Source of the DNA: Pusillibacter faecalis
Lineage (GTDB): Bacteria; Bacillota; Clostridia; Oscillospirales; Oscillospiraceae
Assembly (NCBI RefSeq): GCF_018408705.1
Contig: NZ_AP023420.1
Coordinates: 1,426,001-1,490,000 of the forward strand
Direction of reading: 5' to 3'
DNA: 64,000 bases
Shown: positions 43,341 to 52,688 of the stretch, piece after piece
How positions within the stretch are numbered: position 1 is the first letter of the stretch
Layout: each line of letters starts with the position of its first letter
Translations under genes and position numbers: made by a program
The notes under the pieces: model-generated
What the model was told of the DNA's origin: nothing
Seen by the model: the letters and a program-made list of their open reading frames with translations, nothing else
Databases searched by the model: none

Positions 43341-43568
43341 ATGCAGACAAAAGCGAATTTACAGGACATTTTTCTTCTTCGAGCCAAACGGGACAAGGTG
43401 CCTGTCACCATGTTCCTGATGAACGGCTTTCAGATGCGGGGCATCATCACGGGCTTTGACGCCTTTGTGGTGGTCCTGGACAGTGACGGCAGACAGCAGA
43501 TCATCTATAAGCACGCGATTTCCACCATCGCGCCGGTCCGGAGCGTGGACCTGTCGACGGAGGAATGA
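43341..43568 (+). CDS. hfq: RNA chaperone Hfq
   Basis: A 75-residue Sm-like protein. Sm1 is in [20 protein letters not shown] with the [20 protein letters not shown]m2 region containing the YKH motif of the RNA-binding pore. It is of Gram-positive length, without a long disordered tail. AAAAGGAG precedes the ATG. It forms hexamers that bind sRNAs and mRNAs. Confidence 0.96.
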   Translation: MQTKANLQDIFLLRAKRDKVPVTMFLMNGFQMRGIITGFDAFVVVLDSDGRQQIIYKHAISTIAPVRSVDLSTEE

Positions 43569-43611
43569 CCCCTGCTGTCCCCTCACGAAAAGGAATACAT
43601 AAGAGGGAACC

Positions 43612-44886
43612 ATGAAACGAAATTCTTTTGGCACCAAGGCCCTGCTGGCAGCGATATCGCTGGCCCTGCTGGTTTACTTCGGCGTTCAGGGCGCGCGGTA
43701 CTTCCGCGATCCCCTGACCACAACCCTGGCCTACACCTATGAGGTGGAGGAGAGCGTCCATCTCTCCGGGTATGTGGTGCGGGAGGAGCAGGTGCTTCCC
43801 GGAGAGAGCAGCGGACTGCTGCAGCTTCTGCGGGAGGAGGGGGAGCGCGTGAGCGAGGGGGGAACCGTGGCGGCGGTGTTCGCGGATCAAGCCTCTTTGG
43901 ACCTGCAAACAGAGCTTGCCAGCCTGGAAAACCGGATCGAGCAGCTCCAGTATGCGCAGGAGGCGGCCCTGGGCGTGGAGATCACGCAGAAGCTGGACGC
44001 GCAGATCAATAACAGTATTCTCACCTACCGGGCGGCTCTCGCGGCAGACCGCCTTCAGGACGCGGAAAAGCAGGGGGACGCCCTGCGGACCCAGGTGATG
44101 AAGCGGGACTTCTCCGTATCCGGCACAGAGGATCTGAAGACGCAGCTCCAGGAGCTTCAGGCACAGCGGAAAACGCTCCAGTCCCGGGCGGCGGGGTCTG
44201 TCCGGCGGATTACCGCGCCGGTGGCGGGACTCTACTCCGCGGTGGTGGACGGGTATGAGACGGTGCTGACGCCAGAGAGTCTGGAGGCGCTGACGCCCTC
44301 CTCTCTGGAGAACCTGAAGGCCGATGGGACCGTCAGCTCCAACGTGGGAAAGCTGGTGCTGGGAGATACGTGGTATTACGCGGCGGCGATGCCCGCCGCG
44401 CAGGCCCAGGAGCTGGAGGACCAGCAGGCAGACGGCGTCTCGCTCTCCCTGCGCTTTACCAAGGGGGTGGACCAGGATCTGCCGGTCACGCTTCATTCGG
44501 TGGGAGCGGAGGAGAACGGCCGTGTGGTGGCGGTTTTTCAGGGCGATACCTACCTTACCCAGCTGACGCTGCTGCGCCAGCAGAGCGCCCAGGTGATTAC
44601 CAATCGCGTGGAGGGAATCCGAGTTCCCAGAGAGGCCCTGCGGGTTGTTGCAAAGACGGTGGAGAACGAGGACGGCACCACCAGCGAGACCAAAACCACC
44701 GGCGTCTACTGTGTGATGGGCCGGGAGGCCGCCTTCAAGCCGGTGAGCGTCCTCTACAGCAACGAGAATTTTGCGCTGGTCAAGGCGGAGATCTCCTCGA
44801 ACCAGGAGCTTTTACGCCTGCGGCCCGGGGATGAAGTCATTGTGAAGGCATACGACCTGTATGATGGGAAGGTCGTTGGAGAATAG
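43612..44886 (+). CDS. HlyD-like membrane-anchored adaptor protein
   Basis: A 424-residue protein with one N-terminal membrane helix (about residues 9-25) and a HlyD/membrane-fusion-protein architecture: a lipoyl-like half (SVHLSGYVVREEQVLPGESSG), a coiled-coil hairpin (residues about 95-185) and the second lipoyl half (ITAPVAGLYSAVVDGYE). No ABC or RND transporter is adjacent. In related Firmicutes a gene of this type precedes yggS-sepF-divIVA, so a role in the cell envelope or division is possible. Confidence 0.75.
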   Translation: MKRNSFGTKALLAAISLALLVYFGVQGARYFRDPLTTTLAYTYEVEESVHLSGYVVREEQVLPGESSGLLQLLREEGERVSEGGTVAAVFADQASLDLQTELASLENRIEQLQYAQEAALGVEITQKLDAQINNSILTYRAALAADRLQDAEKQGDALRTQVMKRDFSVSGTEDLKTQLQELQAQRKTLQSRAAGSVRRITAPVAGLYSAVVDGYETVLTPESLEALTPSSLENLKADGTVSSNVGKLVLGDTWYYAAAMPAAQAQELEDQQADGVSLSLRFTKGVDQDLPVTLHSVGAEENGRVVAVFQGDTYLTQLTLLRQQSAQVITNRVEGIRVPREALRVVAKTVENEDGTTSETKTTGVYCVMGREAAFKPVSVLYSNENFALVKAEISSNQELLRLRPGDEVIVKAYDLYDGKVVGE

Positions 44887-44904
44887 CGGAAAAGGGTGGA
44901 AAAG

Positions 44905-45597
44905 ATGAGCATTGCAGAGAGAATTGCCCAGGTGCGTGCTGAGATCGCGCGGGCCGCCCGGGCCGCCGGGCGGGACCCGGGGGAGATCACGCTGGTGGGA
45001 GCCAGCAAGATGACGGACGCGGCCGCCTGCCGGGAGGCCGTGGCCGCTGGGATTGACGCCCTGGGGGAAAACCGGGTGCAGGAGATGGTGAAGAAGCTCT
45101 CGGAGCACGCCTATGACGGGGTGCCGCTGCACTTCATCGGCCATCTCCAGCGCAACAAGGTGAACAAGGTGGTGGGTCAGGCGGCGCTGATCCAGTCCGT
45201 GGGCTCCCTTGCGCTGCTGGCGGAGATTGAAAAGACGGCGGCAGCCCGGGAGCTGACCCAGGAGCTTTTGCTGGAGGTCAACATCGGCCGGGAGGCGGCC
45301 AAAAGCGGCTTTTTGCCGGAGGAGGTCTTCGCCGCGGCGGAGGCGGCGCTGGAACATCCCCATGTGCGGATTCTGGGCCTGATGACGATCCCCCCGGCAG
45401 ACGCGGATCGGGATGCCAATATGCGGTATTTTGAGCAGGTACGGACACTTTATGTTGACATCAATGCAAAATTGTTCCATAATGAATTGAAACACCTCTC
45501 CATGGGTATGAGCGGTGATTATGCCGATGCCATTGCGGCCGGAGCAACCATGGTCCGGGTGGGCACCGCGATTTTCGGCGCGCGCCACTACCTTTGA
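44905..45597 (+). CDS. yggS: YggS-family PLP homeostasis protein
   Basis: A 230-residue PLP-binding protein (PLPBP, PipY). The PLP lysine lies in LVGASKMTDA near residue 36; GENRVQEM, LHFIGHLQRNK and the C-terminal SMGMSGDYADAIAAGATMVR phosphate-binding motif are all present. The family controls pyridoxal phosphate and amino-acid pools. In Gram-positives it precedes sepF, as here. The ATG at 44905 is preferred over GTG 44896 by ribosome-site spacing. Confidence 0.95.
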   Translation: MSIAERIAQVRAEIARAARAAGRDPGEITLVGASKMTDAAACREAVAAGIDALGENRVQEMVKKLSEHAYDGVPLHFIGHLQRNKVNKVVGQAALIQSVGSLALLAEIEKTAAARELTQELLLEVNIGREAAKSGFLPEEVFAAAEAALEHPHVRILGLMTIPPADADRDANMRYFEQVRTLYVDINAKLFHNELKHLSMGMSGDYADAIAAGATMVRVGTAIFGARHYL

Positions 45598-45622
45598 AGA
45601 CACCAGATAAGGAGGCTTTGCC

Positions 45623-46057
45623 ATGAGTTTCATTGATGAGCTGAAAAAGCTGACCCACCCCTATGAGGACGAGGACGAGGAATTTGAGGACTTTGAGGAC
45701 GATCCCCGGAGGGATGCGTTTGAGGACCGCCGGTCCAAAATCGAGGACCGCCGCAACAAGGTGGTGAATATTCACGCAACAACCCAGCTCAAGGTGGTGC
45801 TGGTGAAGCCGGAGCGGTTTGAAAATGCCTCTGAAATTGCCGACCAGCTCAAGGACAAGCGCACAGTGGTGCTGAATCTGGAGTCTACCAACAAGGATGT
45901 GGCCCGGCGTCTGATTGACTTCCTCTCCGGTGTTGCCTACGCCGGCGAGGGAAAGATCAAAAAGGTGGCCGCCAACACCTATATCATCACGCCCTATCAC
46001 GTGGATATTGAGGGCGACCTGATTGACGAGCTGGAAAACAACGGTCTGTATTTTTAA
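45623..46057 (+). CDS. sepF: cell division protein SepF
   Basis: A 144-residue protein that tethers FtsZ to the membrane and shapes the septum. It has an N-terminal amphipathic start (MSFIDELKKLTHPYE), an acidic linker, and the SepF core VVLVKPERFENASEIADQLK and VVLNLESTNKDVARRLIDFL followed by the G-rich turn and YIITPYHVDIE. It lies between yggS and divIVA, the standard arrangement. Confidence 0.96.
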   Translation: MSFIDELKKLTHPYEDEDEEFEDFEDDPRRDAFEDRRSKIEDRRNKVVNIHATTQLKVVLVKPERFENASEIADQLKDKRTVVLNLESTNKDVARRLIDFLSGVAYAGEGKIKKVAANTYIITPYHVDIEGDLIDELENNGLYF

Positions 46058-46075
46058 CAGGGAGGACGAGAAACC

Positions 46076-46744
46076 ATGCTGACTCCACAGGAGGTCTCCA
46101 CCCATGCCTTCACCAAGGCGGTGATGGGAGGATACAATATGGCCGCGGTCGACGAGTTTTTGGACGAGCTGACCGACGACTACACGGCTTTATATAAGGA
46201 AAACGCCACGCTGAAGGCCAAGCTGAAGGTTCTGGTGGAGAAGGTGGAGGAATACCGCGCCACAGAGGACTCCATGCGGGCGACGCTGCTGACCGCCCAG
46301 AAGATGGCCGACTCCATCGTGCATGAGGCGGAGGCCAAGCGGGACCAGATGCTGGAGGAGGCCAGGAGCGGCGCCCAGGAGCGGATTTCCCAGTATGGCT
46401 CTGAGCTGGAGGCCGCCCAGGAGCGCCTGCGCCAGGGACAGCAGGAGCTGGCGGAGTTTATCCGCGCCAGCCGGGAGCTGTGCGAGCGGGAGCTGCGGTT
46501 TTTAGAACAGCTGCCCCAGGCAGAGGTCCCGGCAGCCGCGCCGGAGGCGGAGCCGCCGGTGGAGGAGATTGAAGAGCACGTGATGGCGGCCTTTTCCCCC
46601 CAGGAGGTGGAGCAGCCCGCCGAGCCGGAGACCCCCGATTACCCGGAGGGCGACCCCTTTGCCCCGGAGGATGACCTGGAGGCCACCCGCCGCATCAATC
46701 TGGACGAGCTGAAATTTGGCCGCAACTACAGCGGAGAAAAATGA
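46076..46744 (+). CDS. divIVA: DivIVA-family cell division/polarity protein
   Basis: A 222-residue coiled-coil protein. The membrane-curvature-binding N-terminus is FTKAVMGGYNMAAVDEFLDE, followed by a long coiled coil (about residues 30-150) and an acidic, Pro-rich tail ending in LDELKFGRNYSGEK. It targets division and cell-wall proteins to poles and septa. AGGGAGGACG precedes the ATG. Confidence 0.93.
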   Translation: MLTPQEVSTHAFTKAVMGGYNMAAVDEFLDELTDDYTALYKENATLKAKLKVLVEKVEEYRATEDSMRATLLTAQKMADSIVHEAEAKRDQMLEEARSGAQERISQYGSELEAAQERLRQGQQELAEFIRASRELCERELRFLEQLPQAEVPAAAPEAEPPVEEIEEHVMAAFSPQEVEQPAEPETPDYPEGDPFAPEDDLEATRRINLDELKFGRNYSGEK

Positions 46745-46746
46745 GG

Positions 46747-46773
46747 AAAAGCGGCTCGCAAGAGCCGCTTTTT
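46747..46773 (+). terminator. terminator of the sepF-divIVA operon
   Basis: AAAAGCGGCTC-gcaa-GAGCCGCTT stem followed by TTT, three bases after the divIVA stop. Confidence 0.85.
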
Positions 46774-46791
46774 GAAAAGGAGGCCCGCCTT

Positions 46792-47667
46792 ATGCAGCTT
46801 CCCATTGCGGCGTTTCTCTATGACTTTGACAAGACCCTCTGCACCACCGATATGCAGGACTACGCCTTTATCCCCTCTCTGGGCATGACCCCGGCGGAGT
46901 TCTGGTCGGTGGCAAACGACTTTGGCCGCCGCCACCGGATTGACAGCGTCCTGGCCTATATGTACACCATGATTCAGGAGGCGGAGCGGAGGGAATTGCC
47001 CTTTACCAGGGGAGACCTGGTGGAGAAGGGCCGGGACATTGTGCTCTTTCCCGGGGTGGAGGACTGGTTCCGCCGGGTGAACGCCTTTGGCGAGGAACAG
47101 GGCGTCTGGGTAGAGCACTACATCATCTCCTCCGGGCTGCGGGAGATCATTGAGGGCTCCTCCATCAGCGCCGCGTTCAAGGAGATCTATGCCAGCGAGT
47201 TTTATTACGACGAGACGGGACGTCCGGTCTGGCCCAAGCTGGCGGTCAATTTCACCGCCAAGACCCAGTTTGTCTACCGCATCAACAAGGGGGTGTTGGA
47301 CGTCTCCGATGACAAGACCCTCAATGACTCCATGCCGGACGACAGCAAGCGGGTCCCCTTCCACAACATGGTCTATGTGGGGGACGGCCTCTCGGACGTA
47401 CCCTGCATGAAGATGATGCGGGCCTACGGCGGTCAGGCCATCGCCGTGTACCAGGAGAGCAACCGCTTGGGCGTGGAGGATTTGCTGGCAAAGGGCCGGG
47501 TGGATTTCATCTTCCGGGCGGACTACAGCGAGGGCACCGCCCTGGATGCAACCGTGAAGGATATTATCCGCAAGATTGCCATCCTGGACCGCCTGGGCGA
47601 GGAGAATGTGCAGCAGCTGCGGAGTATCGGCGGCGATGTGCTGCAGGGGCAGGTGGGACTCTTTTGA
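46792..47667 (+). CDS. HAD-family phosphatase
   Basis: A 291-residue haloacid-dehalogenase-type hydrolase. Motif I is LYDFDKTLCTTD (residues 9-20), motif II the Ser-containing HYIISSGLRE, and motif IV VYVGDGLSDVPCMKMM. The cap region is of the phosphoserine-phosphatase kind. AAAAGGAGG precedes the ATG at 46792; the frame upstream overlaps the terminator. The substrate cannot be read from the sequence. Confidence 0.88.
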   Translation: MQLPIAAFLYDFDKTLCTTDMQDYAFIPSLGMTPAEFWSVANDFGRRHRIDSVLAYMYTMIQEAERRELPFTRGDLVEKGRDIVLFPGVEDWFRRVNAFGEEQGVWVEHYIISSGLREIIEGSSISAAFKEIYASEFYYDETGRPVWPKLAVNFTAKTQFVYRINKGVLDVSDDKTLNDSMPDDSKRVPFHNMVYVGDGLSDVPCMKMMRAYGGQAIAVYQESNRLGVEDLLAKGRVDFIFRADYSEGTALDATVKDIIRKIAILDRLGEENVQQLRSIGGDVLQGQVGLF

Positions 47668-47691
47668 AGTCCGGCCTCTTTATGGAGGGAA

Positions 47692-47721
47692 AGAGCGGCC
47701 CGCCTTTTGGCGGGCCGCTCT
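47692..47721. terminator. terminator after the HAD gene
   Basis: AGAGCGGCCCGCC-tttt-GGCGGGCCGCTCT, a perfect 13-bp stem. Confidence 0.8.
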
Positions 47722-47782
47722 CCTGCTTGCGGGGAGCCTGCCGGCGCTAAATCCGAGGGCTTCCGCGGACTGCCGCGTGAAA

Positions 47783-47805
47783 AAGGACCGCCGGAGGCGG
47801 TCCTT
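47783..47805 (-). terminator. terminator for the minus-strand permease gene
   Basis: Perfect 10-bp stem AAGGACCGCC/GGCGGTCCTT; on the minus strand it runs into TTTTTCAC. Confidence 0.75.
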
Positions 47806-47923
47806 CGAGACTGTTGAAAAAACGGAGAGGGAGATCCCTGCGAAAGAGACCGGGGCTTCCATCACCCGTTTCTCAGACGGGTTCAGTGGTTTGAAACACG
47901 GCCGCAGATTGGAGAGCGCGGCC

Positions 47924-48907
47924 TTATTTCTCGTCCATCCTCCGCAGGGCGTCCAAAACCTCCTGGAGGCCGCCTTTCGTCCTGGCGCTGGGGTTTCCGC
48001 GCAGAATCCGCAGGGACTGGCGCAGGGACTTGGCGGTGCGCTCCCGCAAGGCCGCCTGCCGGGTGCGGACCTTTTCCAGCAGTTCGTCCAGCTCATCGCT
48101 CTCCGGCAGTCTGGCACGGCAGTGCTCCAGCGTTTCAGCAATGGCGGAGAGCGCCTCCAGCTTGGCGCTGGTGCGGCGCCGGAAGGCAGCCTCAATCCGC
48201 TCCTGGCGGCGGCTGCGCCGGGCGGCCTGGGCCTCCCGCAGCCCCGCCTGAATACGCTCTTGCAGTGTATCCACCTCCGTCCGCTCCCGGAAGCGGCGCA
48301 GATCATCCTCGGCAAAGGCGGCGATGATCTCAGCGCGCCTTGCAAGGCGGCGCAGGTCTTCGTTTTCCTCGGTGAGCTTGACCAGCATTTCCCGCAGGTC
48401 CAGGGCCGCCTGTACAGAGCGGACCACATCCACGGTAAACGCCGCGGTGAGGGCCAGGGCCAGCGGGTCCACGACCCAGCTGGGCACGTCCGCCAGCAGC
48501 CGCCCCACCGGGGGATGCACAAACCGGACCAGCAAGATGGAGAAAAAGCCCCAGGCAATGGAGCTGCTCAGGCAGATATAGCCATGGAGGTTGAAGCGGT
48601 GTTTGGAATAGTCCCAGTAGCGGACCTGAAATAGCCGCTCCATGGCGGCGCCCACCACATATTCCAGCGCTGTGGCGGCCAGCATGCCCAGAAGCCACAC
48701 CAGCCGCAGATCGTTTTCCACCGGCAGCGTGACAAAGAGGATGAGAATGGCCCCGAAGCCGTAAATGGGCAGAAGCGGGCCATGGAGAAATCCCCGGTTT
48801 ACCCACCGCCGCTGGCAGAGGGAGACGTAGCAGGACTCCCATACCCAGCCGCAAAAACAGTAGAAAAAGAACAGCAGGACCCATTGGCCCGTGGAATAGA
48901 TATGCAT
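47924..48907 (-). CDS. ABC-transporter-permease-like membrane protein (CmpB type)
   Basis: A 327-residue protein. The N-terminal half has about five membrane helices with the family-typical YCFCGWVWESCY and RRWVNRGFLHGPLLPIYGFGA, seen in the putative ABC transporter permease group (PF06541-like); the C-terminal half is a long charged coiled coil (about residues 165-327). No ATPase gene is adjacent, so a transport role is doubtful. The ATG at 48907 follows GAGAGGAG. It follows hemW on the same strand after a 13-base gap. Confidence 0.75.
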   Translation of the reverse strand: MHIYSTGQWVLLFFFYCFCGWVWESCYVSLCQRRWVNRGFLHGPLLPIYGFGAILILFVTLPVENDLRLVWLLGMLAATALEYVVGAAMERLFQVRYWDYSKHRFNLHGYICLSSSIAWGFFSILLVRFVHPPVGRLLADVPSWVVDPLALALTAAFTVDVVRSVQAALDLREMLVKLTEENEDLRRLARRAEIIAAFAEDDLRRFRERTEVDTLQERIQAGLREAQAARRSRRQERIEAAFRRRTSAKLEALSAIAETLEHCRARLPESDELDELLEKVRTRQAALRERTAKSLRQSLRILRGNPSARTKGGLQEVLDALRRMDEK

Positions 48908-48920
48908 GAAACAACTCCTC

Positions 48921-50132
48921 TCAGTCCAGGCGGACCCGAAAATCTCCCCGGGCGGCGGCGTCCGCCCGCTGGCGCTTTTCCTGGGCCAGGGCATCCAGCA
49001 GCCCGCCGATGATTTGGTTGGATACGAGAAAGCCTTTGGGCGTCAAGCGCCAGCACCCCGCCTCCTCCACCGCGTAGCCGGAGCGGCGGCACTCCTCCAA
49101 AAAGGGTAAAAAGCAGGTAAAGCGCCGGCGGAAGCGGGTCTCGAACTCCTTGGGGTCCAGGCCCTGGACCGTCCTGGCGCGCAGCATTAGCCACTCGGTG
49201 TCCCGCTCCAGGGGCGGAATCCGCTCGCTCTCCGAGAGCATGGGCGTGTGGTCCCGGACGCCCCGGATGTAGCCCTCCAGATTCCGCTCGTAGGCGTAGC
49301 GGGCGCCGCCGAAGTCGGAGTGCGCCCCGGGGCCGAAGCCCGCGTACTCCCCCAGCGTCCAGTACTTGAGGTTGTGGCGGGACTCCCGTCCGGGCTTTGC
49401 GAAATTGGAGATTTCATACTGGCGGTAGCCATACTGAGCCAGGAATTCCACAGCGTAGAGGTACATCTCTGCCTGGGCGTCATCGTCCGGCAGGTCTGCG
49501 CTCTCCCGCCGGGCAAAGAGAGGGGTCCCCTCCTCCACCTTCAATCCATAGCAGCTCAGATGTTCCGGCTCCAGGTCCACGGCGGCGGAGAGAGACTCCC
49601 GCCACTGAGAAAGGGCCTGGCCGGGCAGGCCGTATATCAGATCCAGAGAGAGATTTTGAAACCCGGCTTTTCGGGCCGCCTCCACGGCGGCGCGGACCTG
49701 GCCCATGGTGTGAATCCGGCCGATCTCCCGCAGCAGCCCGTCATCGGCGGCCTGCATCCCCAGGGAGAGACGGTTGAAGCCCGCCTTGCGCAGCGCCCTG
49801 AGAGCCTTCCAGTCCCCGGCGGAGTCGGGGTTCGCCTCCAGAGTGACCTCCGGCTCCCTGGCAAGACGGTATTTCTTCTCAATGAGCTTCAGGAGCCGGG
49901 CCAGCCGCTTCTCCCCCAGGCAGCTGGGGGTGCCGCCGCCAAAGTAGACGGTGTCCACCGTGTAGCCGGAGACAAAGGGTGCCGCCTCCGCCAAATGGGC
50001 GCGGAGGGCCGCGGTATAGTCGTCCATGCGGTCCTCCCGGCCCGCCAGAGAGTAGAAATCACAGTAAGAGCACTTTTGCCGGCAGAATGGAATATGAATA
50101 TACAGGCCCAGGGGCCTGAGAGCAGGTTTCAT
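48921..50132 (-). CDS. hemW: HemW-family radical SAM protein
   Basis: A 403-residue radical SAM protein, of HemN-like type but carrying the HemW signature: YIHIPFCRQKCSYCDFYS at residues 11-28, TVYFGGGTPSCL, and NLSLDLIYGLPGQ. HemW is thought to be a haem chaperone and not a coproporphyrinogen oxidase. The ATG at 50132 follows GGGAGG. No other haem genes are adjacent. Confidence 0.92.
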   Translation of the reverse strand: MKPALRPLGLYIHIPFCRQKCSYCDFYSLAGREDRMDDYTAALRAHLAEAAPFVSGYTVDTVYFGGGTPSCLGEKRLARLLKLIEKKYRLAREPEVTLEANPDSAGDWKALRALRKAGFNRLSLGMQAADDGLLREIGRIHTMGQVRAAVEAARKAGFQNLSLDLIYGLPGQALSQWRESLSAAVDLEPEHLSCYGLKVEEGTPLFARRESADLPDDDAQAEMYLYAVEFLAQYGYRQYEISNFAKPGRESRHNLKYWTLGEYAGFGPGAHSDFGGARYAYERNLEGYIRGVRDHTPMLSESERIPPLERDTEWLMLRARTVQGLDPKEFETRFRRRFTCFLPFLEECRRSGYAVEEAGCWRLTPKGFLVSNQIIGGLLDALAQEKRQRADAAARGDFRVRLD

Positions 50133-50260
50133 TTGGTTTGCCTCCCGACCCCGCCGGGCGGCGGGGCAAATATTTATCAGTGTACCGCGTTTTGCCGTGA
50201 TTTGCAATACATACTCACGGCGGGGCTGGGGCATACTGGGCATGAAAGGAAGTGTTTCCA

Positions 50261-50698
50261 GTGGATCTCACACCCAAGGAATACCAACAGTATGTGGAGC
50301 AAAAGGCAAAAAAGTCCCCCATCGTCAAAGATACGGCGCTGGCCTTTGTGATCGGCGGGTTCATCTGCGTGCTGGGTCAGGCCATCCAGACGGCCTGGGG
50401 CGCCGCGGGCCTTGGCAAGGAGGACGCCGGTACCGCCACCTCCTGCACGCTGGTATTTCTCTCCGCCCTGCTGACGGGCCTGAATCTCTACAACAAGCTG
50501 GCGCGCTTCGGCGGCGCGGGAACTCTGGTGCCGATCACCGGTTTTGCAAATGCCGTGGTCTCCCCTGCCATCGACTTTAAAAGCGAGGGATTTGTCACCG
50601 GCATGGCGGCAAAAATGTTTACCGTGGCCGGACCGGTGATCGTGTTCGGCACACTGGCGTCCGTTATTTATGGAATTCTTCTGAAGCTGTTTGGATAA
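50261..50698 (+). CDS. spoVAC: stage V sporulation protein AC
   Basis: A 145-residue membrane protein of the SpoVAC/SpoVAE family, part of the channel that moves dipicolinic acid into the forespore. The pattern DLTPKEYQQYVEQKAKKSPI, FVIGGFICVLGQAI and GAGTLVPITGFANAVVSPAI is diagnostic. The GTG at 50261 is chosen because AAAGGA lies ten bases before it. No spoVAD or spoVAE follows: a terminator comes next, so this copy stands alone. Confidence 0.93.
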   Translation: MDLTPKEYQQYVEQKAKKSPIVKDTALAFVIGGFICVLGQAIQTAWGAAGLGKEDAGTATSCTLVFLSALLTGLNLYNKLARFGGAGTLVPITGFANAVVSPAIDFKSEGFVTGMAAKMFTVAGPVIVFGTLASVIYGILLKLFG

Positions 50699-50714
50699 CC
50701 CCCTGCAAAGCCGA

Positions 50715-50741
50715 CAATGCCGCCCAGATTGGGCGGCATTG
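50715..50741 (+). terminator. terminator after spoVAC
   Basis: CAATGCCGCCCA/TGGGCGGCATTG perfect 12-bp stem, with an additional outer GCCGAC/GTCGGC pairing. Confidence 0.75.
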
Positions 50742-50796
50742 CTGTCGGCGGCGAGGAGGCCACGGGAGGACGCCGAAGGGCGCCGCAAGCGCAAAA

Positions 50797-50823
50797 GATT
50801 GCCGCCCAGACCGGGCGGCAATC
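50797..50823 (-). terminator. terminator for the minus-strand XRE gene
   Basis: GATTGCCGCCC/GGGCGGCAATC stem that runs into TCTTTTGC on the minus strand. Confidence 0.75.
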
Positions 50824-50825
50824 CA

Positions 50826-51074
50826 TTATTCCTCAAACAATTTAGAGACGGAAATTTCCAGGGCTCTTGCAATACAAAAAAGCGTGTATAGGGAGGGTGC
50901 GTGGATGCGGTCGCCGTTATTGGCCTCCAGCTGGCTTAGGAAGCTCCAACTGCACTCCGCCCGGTCCGCAAGCTGTTCTTGGGTGTAGCCTCGTTTTTTT
51001 CGGTAGTAAGCGATTTTCAGGCCAAGGAGGCGATACTCTTCCCGAAAAGCTTCTTTTTGTTCCTCTTTCCGCAT
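50826..51074 (-). CDS. XRE-family helix-turn-helix regulator
   Basis: An 82-residue HTH_3 protein: LKIAYYRKKRGYTQEQLADR and CSWSFLSQLEANN span about residues 19-55, followed by LYTLFCIARALEISVSKLFEE. The ATG at 51074 follows GGGGAGGGG. It is most like the regulator at 7481 in domain layout. No target is obvious. Confidence 0.85.
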   Translation of the reverse strand: MRKEEQKEAFREEYRLLGLKIAYYRKKRGYTQEQLADRAECSWSFLSQLEANNGDRIHAPSLYTLFCIARALEISVSKLFEE

Positions 51075-51299
51075 GTGCGCCCCTCCCCTCTTTCCTATCA
51101 TGGTATCATTTGGGAAATCTGATTTTTATAGGTTATCCACCTGGATATATATGTAAATCGCATGTGTCTTTCAAATCGGTGCAAAATCAGATGGGAGAAG
51201 CAGACCTGCGGAACGCGCCTGACTTGGCGTTTTTCCGCAAGGACCGGAGAGGCTGAATCCAAAACAGGGGAGCGCGGGAGCCGCCGCGCTCCCCTGTCC

Positions 51300-52688
51300 T
51301 CATCCAAGCGCCACACCGACAATCAAAAACACCAGTGTCAGCACCAGAAAATATAACATCAGCTTCCAGACATATTTGACCCACCGATCGTAGGGAACGT
51401 GCCCCAGGGCCAGGGCGCCCATCACCACCGCAGCGGTGGGGGTGATGATGTTGACAAGGCCGCTGGCAGACTGGAAGGCAGTCACCACCAGGTCTCCGCC
51501 CACCCCGGCGAACTTGCCCAGGGGCGCCATGATGGGAATGGAGAGCGTGGCAAGTCCGGAGGAGGACGGGATCAGAATGGTCAGCGGCAGGTAGATGAGG
51601 AATACCAGCAGCACAAAGCTGATGGACCCGGCGCCTGCCAGGGCTTCCTCACCCCAGTGGAGCACGGTGTCGGTGATGGCGCCGTCGTTCATCAGCACCG
51701 TGATGCCCCGGCTGATGCCGATGATCAGCGCGACGCCCAGAAGATCCGCGCAGCCGGCCACAAAGGTGTCCGCGATCTCATCTTCTCTCTGGCGGTCGAT
51801 CAGACCGATGATGACGCCGCTCACCAAAAACAGGGCGCTGAGCTCCGGGAACCACCAGCCGAGAACCGGCAGCGGCAGGCCCATCTCGTCAAAGGGAATG
51901 ACGGCGTAGACCATCAGGAGGAACGTCAGGGTAAAGACCGCCATGATGACCTTCCGCTTGGGGGTAAAGGGCACCGTCTCATCCATTGCCACGTGAATGT
52001 TTCCGGAGCCCACGCCCACCACGGATTTGGAGGGATTCTTTTTCACCTTGGCCGCGTAGGCCATCACAAACCAGATGGCGGCGGACTCAAAGACAATCCA
52101 CTGAATGATCCGCAGCAAAATGCCATCCCCCAGGGACACCCCGGCAAAGCCCGCCGCGATGCCCGTTGCAAAGGGGTTCACCGTGGAGCAGATGACGCCG
52201 GCCCCGGCGCCCAGCAAAATAACGGAGATGCCCACCACCGCGTCATAGCCCGCCGCAAGAAACACCGGAATCAGCAGCGGATAAAAGGCCATGGTCTCCT
52301 CCCACATGCCGTAGGTGGTGCCGCCCAGGCCGAAGAGCAGCATCAGGATGGGGATGAGCCACTTCTCCCGGCCGCCCAGGCGCTGGATGATGCTGGCGAC
52401 GCCCGCATCCACCGCGCCGGTTTTCATCACAACGCCCAGGAACCCGCCCACCATCAGAATGAACACGCACACATCCACGGCGTCGTAAAAGCCGGAGAAG
52501 GCCGCCTTCAGCACATCGCCCACCCCCTGGGGGTTCGGGTCCACCGCGTGGTAGGTGCCCGCCACAGGCACGCCGTCCACGTAGTCATAGGCGCCTGCCG
52601 GGATCACCCAGGTGGCCGCGGCCACCAGGATGATCAGCAGAAAGAGGATGGTATAGGCGGTGGGCATGCGGAATTTGGAGTCTTTCAC
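51300..52688 (-). CDS. YfcC-family amino acid antiporter
   Basis: A 462-residue membrane protein with about twelve helices, of the YfcC/ArcD2-like group in the C4-dicarboxylate/ion-transporter superfamily. Typical stretches are MPTAYTILFLLIILVAAATW, GGTTYGMWEETMAFYPLLIP and IPSSSGLATLSIPIMAPLG. Its start overlaps the arcB stop by four bases (ATGA), so it belongs to the arginine deiminase operon and is probably the arginine/ornithine exchanger. Confidence 0.88.
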   Translation of the reverse strand: MKDSKFRMPTAYTILFLLIILVAAATWVIPAGAYDYVDGVPVAGTYHAVDPNPQGVGDVLKAAFSGFYDAVDVCVFILMVGGFLGVVMKTGAVDAGVASIIQRLGGREKWLIPILMLLFGLGGTTYGMWEETMAFYPLLIPVFLAAGYDAVVGISVILLGAGAGVICSTVNPFATGIAAGFAGVSLGDGILLRIIQWIVFESAAIWFVMAYAAKVKKNPSKSVVGVGSGNIHVAMDETVPFTPKRKVIMAVFTLTFLLMVYAVIPFDEMGLPLPVLGWWFPELSALFLVSGVIIGLIDRQREDEIADTFVAGCADLLGVALIIGISRGITVLMNDGAITDTVLHWGEEALAGAGSISFVLLVFLIYLPLTILIPSSSGLATLSIPIMAPLGKFAGVGGDLVVTAFQSASGLVNIITPTAAVVMGALALGHVPYDRWVKYVWKLMLYFLVLTLVFLIVGVALG

